Positions 62,140 to 64,000 of a stretch of DNA of 64,000 bases are shown here, piece after piece (positions within the stretch are counted from its first letter, which is position 1; each line of letters begins with the position of its first letter). Both the position numbers and the translations under genes were made by a program. The notes beneath the pieces are model-generated. The model did not search any database and was not told where the DNA came from. It was given only the letters and a program-made list of their open reading frames with translations. This DNA is from Bacteroidales bacterium. Lineage in GTDB: Bacteria > Bacteroidota > Bacteroidia > Bacteroidales > Lentimicrobiaceae. The stretch is taken from positions 744,001 to 808,000 of the forward strand of contig JADIZB010000001.1 in NCBI GenBank assembly GCA_016705005.1, written 5' to 3'.

Positions 62140-62147
62140 TATTTTTG
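62140..62147 (+). promoter_or_regulatory. -7 box for elbB
   Basis: TATTTTTG is an exact TAnnTTTG match. A weak -33 (TTCG, 62115-62118) lies 21 bp upstream. Transcription would begin near 62153, about 55 nt before the ATG. Confidence 0.4.
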
Positions 62148-62208
62148 ATAAAAAGAAGATCATATTCCTGAAATGATTCCGGAATATGAATGATCAAATT
62201 CAAACACC

Positions 62209-62865
62209 ATGAAAAAATTTGCTGTAGTGCTTGCAGGGAATGGCGTATTTGACGGGGCAGAAATCCATGAAGCAACCCTCACTTTGTTGGCTATAAAAAA
62301 GAATGGTGCTGAATATGAAATTTTCGCGCCCGACATTCTTCAGCACCATGTAATTAACCATCTGACTGGAAAGGAGATGGCTGAGACACGCAATGTCCTG
62401 GTTGAATCGGCGCGCATTGCCCGTGGAAAAATCAAACCAATAAGTGAGTTTAATGCCAGAGAATTTGATGCGTTGATTTTTCCTGGCGGCTTTGGAGTGG
62501 CAAAAAATCTTTGCAACTTTGCTTCCCGGGGATCTGATTGTACAATTGATCCCTCAACAGAGAAGACAATCAGGGAAATGGCTTCCCTTAAAAAACCAAT
62601 AGGTGCCATGTGCATCTCTCCGGTATTGATTGCAAAAACCCTGGGGAATGTTGAAGTTACCTTGGGCTCTGATCCGAATGATGCCACAAATATCAGGAGA
62701 ATGGGGGCTGTCCACATCAATACCGGTCACGGTGAAGTGATAAAGGATCCGCACCGGCCGGTTTTTACAACGCCATGCTATATGCTGGATGCTGACATCG
62801 TTCAGATCGCAGAAGGAACCGATAATATTGTGAAAGCAATTCTTAAAGAACTGGAAACATCCTGA
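62209..62865 (+). CDS. elbB: Isoprenoid biosynthesis glyoxalase ElbB
   Basis: 218 residues of the DJ-1/PfpI superfamily. KKFAVVLAGNGVFDGAEIHE at the N-terminus, ALIFPGGFGVAKNLCNFASRG, and the nucleophile cysteine in GAMCISPVLIAKTL are typical of ElbB (SCRP-27A). It has glyoxalase activity in E. coli; the name comes from raised lycopene yield. It stands alone between divergent and convergent genes. Confidence 0.92.
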   Translation: MKKFAVVLAGNGVFDGAEIHEATLTLLAIKKNGAEYEIFAPDILQHHVINHLTGKEMAETRNVLVESARIARGKIKPISEFNAREFDALIFPGGFGVAKNLCNFASRGSDCTIDPSTEKTIREMASLKKPIGAMCISPVLIAKTLGNVEVTLGSDPNDATNIRRMGAVHINTGHGEVIKDPHRPVFTTPCYMLDADIVQIAEGTDNIVKAILKELETS

Positions 62866-62909
62866 GTATTATCTGCAGGCCGGAAATAACCAGATTGTCC
62901 GGGTTTGTT

Positions 62910-63353
62910 TCAAAACCATCCTTTTGTTTCTCCAAAAGTCAGCGCATCTGACACTACTTCATTGTGATCAAAAGCAAGTAGCGGCAGTTTGCCGACCTTG
63001 AACCAGCCGGCTTCTGCAGCATCATCCCCGCCAATAACCTGCTGATCACTATTTCCACAAATACCTGCATAAGCAATAGAAATAGTCCGATGCCTCGGAT
63101 CTCGGTTCACTGCTCCATAAGTATGATATTGATAAAGCTTTATGCCTGAGATTCCGGTTTCTTCCATAAGTTCACGCTGCACGGCATCCTCAGGAGTTTC
63201 ATCAATATTGATAAACCCCCCCGGAGCTGCCCACATATCTTTAAAAGGAGGGTTTCCCCTCCTGATCAGCAAAACTTCAACTTCAGTCCCGGACTTCCTG
63301 AAGATAAGGGCATCAACTGTTACTGCGGGTCTGGGGTACTGATAAGTAAACAT
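62910..63353 (-). CDS. Nudix hydrolase
   Basis: 147 residues. The Nudix box GGFINIDETPEDAVQRELME with the following ETGI (GX5EX7REUXEEXGU) is complete. The N-terminus YPRPAVTVDALIFRKSG and the HRTISIAYAGIC segment resemble ADP-ribose pyrophosphatase-like and NrtR-type Nudix proteins, but there is no DNA-binding domain. It hydrolyses a nucleoside diphosphate derivative; the substrate is unknown. Confidence 0.92.
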   Translation of the reverse strand: MFTYQYPRPAVTVDALIFRKSGTEVEVLLIRRGNPPFKDMWAAPGGFINIDETPEDAVQRELMEETGISGIKLYQYHTYGAVNRDPRHRTISIAYAGICGNSDQQVIGGDDAAEAGWFKVGKLPLLAFDHNEVVSDALTFGETKGWF

Positions 63354-63383
63354 CGTCGGATGATTTTATGCGAAATTATAAAT

Positions 63384-63410
63384 AAAAAATCCTGCCAGGC
63401 AGGATTTTTT
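63384..63410. terminator. Bidirectional terminator-like palindrome
   Basis: AAAAAATCCTGCC (63384-63396) and GGCAGGATTTTTT (63398-63410) form a perfect inverted repeat around one base; the folded loop would be CCAGG. It lies downstream of the leftward gene at 63511-63834 and upstream of the Nudix gene. Confidence 0.75.
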
Positions 63411-63510
63411 ATCTCACACACACGAGAAAACATATCTGTACAAAACCCTGATATGCTACAGAACAGAAAATGTTTGTGGGAACACTCTAAGTTCTGATTT
63501 CGTTATATTT

Positions 63511-63834
63511 TTAATACATTATAAACTTCAGCATGAGTTTATAATGCCGGCTTCTCGATTCTTCAGCTCTGAGAACCATGCTGTTAAGACAATCGGTAAC
63601 ATACCCCATCAGTCCGGGATGAGATCCTGTGCTGTCATAAACAGTGACCTGACCATCGCAATCTGTTGAAATCCTGACATTGACCACCCCTTCCAAATGG
63701 TAATTCCTGGCAAAATCCGGGAAAGGGATTCCCTTGCTGATCGCCTCTCGCAGGTAACTGTGCTCTGCTGCAGCAAACATCGACCTGCTTCCATCGCGGG
63801 CAACAACCATTACAACCGGTAAATCAGGATTCAT
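63511..63834 (-). CDS. Small protein with TonB-C-like fold
   Basis: 107 residues without a signal peptide or membrane anchor. The segment FPDFARNYHLEGVVNVRIST, then GQVTVYDSTGSHPGLMGYVT, resembles the C-terminal domain of energy-transducing TonB proteins, where HLEGxVxVxFxIxxDG is typical. Here it stands alone in the cytoplasm, so it is not a working TonB. It could be a degenerate or repurposed domain. Confidence 0.55.
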   Translation of the reverse strand: MNPDLPVVMVVARDGSRSMFAAAEHSYLREAISKGIPFPDFARNYHLEGVVNVRISTDCDGQVTVYDSTGSHPGLMGYVTDCLNSMVLRAEESRSRHYKLMLKFIMY

Positions 63835-63912
63835 AGTTAAAAAATATCTGGTGGCACCTTAATAACTAATCTTGTGCCAAACTTATATTAAGTTGATTAT
63901 TAAATTATTACA

Positions 63913-64000
63913 ATGAAATACTTAATAAAAAACCGTCCGTTCTCAGGAAACGAACGTCCGGAAATGAACAGGATTATAACTAAGACGGAAAGAATGGATA
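63913..64000 (+). CDS. Possible start of a gene running off the right edge
   Basis: ATG at 63913 opens a frame without a stop to the end of the window (29 codons, beginning MKYLIKNRPFSGNERPEMN). A second ATG at 63964 is in the same frame. There is too little sequence to recognise a product, and no clear promoter box precedes it. Confidence 0.25.
   Translation, partial: MKYLIKNRPFSGNERPEMNRIITKTERMD

Noticed and set aside
63511..63834. A functional TonB protein
   Set aside because: There is no membrane anchor and no proline-rich linker, only a domain resembling the C-terminal part.

Overview
The window looks like a chromosomal segment of a member of the Bacteroidota, most likely an anaerobic or facultative one related to Bacteroidales/Marinilabiliales. 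The evidence is type IX secretion sorting tails (YPNP...), a TonB-dependent receptor with an N-terminal carboxypeptidase-like domain, TPR-histidine-kinase and TPR-HTH hybrids, absence of clear Shine-Dalgarno sequences, and recurrent TAnnTTTG (-7) boxes, sometimes with a TTG/TTTG element about 20 bp upstream. The oxygen-sensitive glycyl radical enzyme at the left edge and tryptophanase fit an amino-acid-fermenting lifestyle. No rRNA, tRNA, CRISPR array, insertion sequence or prophage was seen.

Layout. 1-2.8 kb: leftward radical-SAM activase and a glycyl radical enzyme that matches trans-4-hydroxyproline dehydratase (cut by the window edge). 3.4-6.3 kb: TPR sensor kinase and PrsW-like intramembrane protease. 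6.4-11.2 kb: a 1512-residue type IX secreted multidomain protein and a 59-residue ORF ahead of it. 11.7-17.3 kb: an AT-rich accessory block with two tandem-duplicated secreted proteins of identical length, then lipoproteins, a beta-barrel candidate and a thioredoxin-like protein. 17.3-20 kb: TPR-HTH regulator and AlkD-like repair protein, followed by four copies of a roughly 112-bp hairpin repeat. 20.6-25.5 kb: TonB receptor, small secreted protein, and a LytS/LytR-type two-component pair. 25.6-28.2 kb: a membrane protein, and tryptophanase behind a short leader ORF. 28.4-34.5 kb: housekeeping genes glyS, pth, rplY, prs, queA and ispD. 34.7-36.8 kb: a frameshifted family 2 glycosyltransferase and a flippase-like membrane protein. 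36.8-42.7 kb: ruvC, an arginase-fold protein with lost metal ligands, topA and miaB.

43-49.2 kb: polysaccharide export lipoprotein and a Wzc-like tyrosine kinase with a (Tyr-Gly)12 tail, followed by cysC-cysD-cysN for PAPS synthesis. 49.2-54 kb: rnr, an iron alcohol dehydrogenase and an unknown membrane protein in one leftward run. 54.2-59.4 kb: a free-standing receiver, a fused double-ATPase peptide/nickel-type ABC protein, rodA and mrdA (PBP2). 59.6-64 kb: YdcF-like protein, VirK-like protein, lipoprotein, SRAP protein, elbB, Nudix hydrolase, a small TonB-C-like protein and the edge of another possible gene.

The observations most worth following up are: (i) the tnaA leader, where a -7 box, a 26-codon ORF and an overlapping hairpin are stacked before tryptophanase, resembling tnaC-type control although the peptide lacks tryptophan; (ii) the tandem hairpin repeat whose changes keep base pairing only in a + strand RNA; (iii) the duplicated secreted proteins with a conserved 3' half; (iv) helically phased direct repeats at the exopolysaccharide promoter; and (v) a one-base deletion that separates the QxxRW motif from an otherwise intact glycosyltransferase. 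All family assignments rest on reading motifs by eye; no database search was run.
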